DNA of 50,347 nt from the NCBI GenBank assembly GCA_934184665.1, contig CAKPSX010000009.1:1-50347 (forward strand). Direction: 5' to 3'. The notes below the pieces were generated by a model. The model ran no database searches. It was not told where the DNA came from and worked only from the letters and a program-made list of their open reading frames with translations. The stretch comes from an uncultured Clostridia bacterium (lineage in GTDB: Bacteria; Bacillota; Clostridia; TANB77; CAG-508). The position numbers and the translations under genes are program-made. Numbering within the stretch: position 1 is the stretch's first letter; each line of letters starts with the position of its first letter. Of this stretch, positions 50,147 to 50,347 are shown in pieces.

Positions 50147-50204
50147 GCATAAATGCATAGATTAATAGGCTACATGCATAGCTTACCAATCTATGCACTT
50201 ATGC
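50147..50204 (-). promoter_or_regulatory. Long hairpin in the 5' leader of the small membrane-protein gene
   Basis: GCATAAATGCATAGATT (50147-50163) pairs with AATCTATGCACTTATGC (50188-50204) at 16 of 17 positions, with a 24-base loop. It lies between promoter and start codon and could stabilise the mRNA or act as a regulatory structure. Confidence 0.6.
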
Positions 50205-50240
50205 CAGAAGTCGGCAAATACTCTTTTCAACCACACGAGA

Positions 50241-50269
50241 ATTATAACATGGACGAAAAGCCAGGTCAA
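50241..50269 (-). promoter_or_regulatory. Promoter of the right-edge small gene
   Basis: Minus strand TTGACC (50269-50264), 17-base spacer, TATAAT (50246-50241). TTTTTATGTAAAT lies upstream at about 50282-50295. Confidence 0.85.
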
Positions 50270-50329
50270 CCTTTTTTCACAATTTACATAAAAAGTTCAA
50301 AAAGGTATTACAATTTAGAAAAATAGATG

Positions 50330-50347
50330 TTGACATAAGTATAATTT
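50330..50347 (+). promoter_or_regulatory. -35 element of a divergent promoter cut by the window edge
   Basis: Perfect TTGACA at 50330-50335; the -10 would lie beyond the window. Confidence 0.35.

Overview
The window is AT-rich, low-GC Firmicute DNA using the standard code (TGA is a stop, TGG is Trp). The gene set points to an endospore-lineage Clostridia, probably an uncultured gut member: a DUF2508/YaaL-like gene next to bofA, ytvI, a U32 peptidase, PF11449-type permease, clpP-clpX, tig, secA, obgE, trpS, serS, murD and cmk. No ribosomal RNA is present, so the taxon is inferred from gene families and composition only.

Layout. 1-1.3 kb: a secreted Gly/Ser/Thr-rich repeat protein (minus strand, running off the left edge) and a small unknown gene. 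1.4-7.7 kb: trpS, obgE, a NUDIX hydrolase, an ArsP_2-like permease and an orphan VirD4/TraG ATPase. 7.8-10.6 kb: a compact RiPP operon with two radical SAM enzymes, a small PqqD/RRE-like protein and a precursor whose core repeats Trp every third residue; an IS30 remnant follows. 11.5-13.5 kb: tRNA-Glu, then a membrane-anchored FGE/C-type-lectin-fold protein behind an unusual leader. 13.7-28.3 kb: housekeeping and sporulation-type genes on both strands, tRNA-Thr and an ORF6N/PLD protein. 28.4-36.6 kb: core genes interleaved with solitary genes of clearly higher GC. 36.7-39.5 kb: secA. 39.5-47.9 kb: two integrated elements in tandem at the 3' end of secA, carrying integrases, an HD/radical-SAM pair, RhuM, acetyltransferases and a broken type III toxin-antitoxin locus. 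48-49.7 kb: a second copy of the lectin-fold protein with the same leader. 49.9-50.1 kb: a small membrane-protein gene.

Most interesting signals. (1) Both lectin-fold genes sit behind a homologous leader: promoter, short ORF beginning M-x-TRIEK, a dinucleotide microsatellite inside that ORF ((GA)14 at one locus, (AC)8 at the other), then an intrinsic-terminator-like hairpin. At each locus exactly one of three repeat phases opens a 75-90 codon frame that crosses the hairpin and ends at the start codon of the surface protein. This fits a slippage-controlled, translation-gated attenuator, and the C-terminal ~55 codons of the surface proteins are themselves hypervariable and of foreign composition. 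(2) The RiPP operon has a precursor with two exact 9-residue repeats whose six non-Trp codons all differ synonymously, showing strong selection on the peptide. (3) The secA 3' end is a repeat-marked integration site (three copies) holding two elements in tandem. (4) Six solitary genes of higher GC have strong sigma-A-type promoters, and at least four share a TTTACATAAAA-type motif there.

All functional statements come from reading the sequence and knowledge of families; no database search was run.
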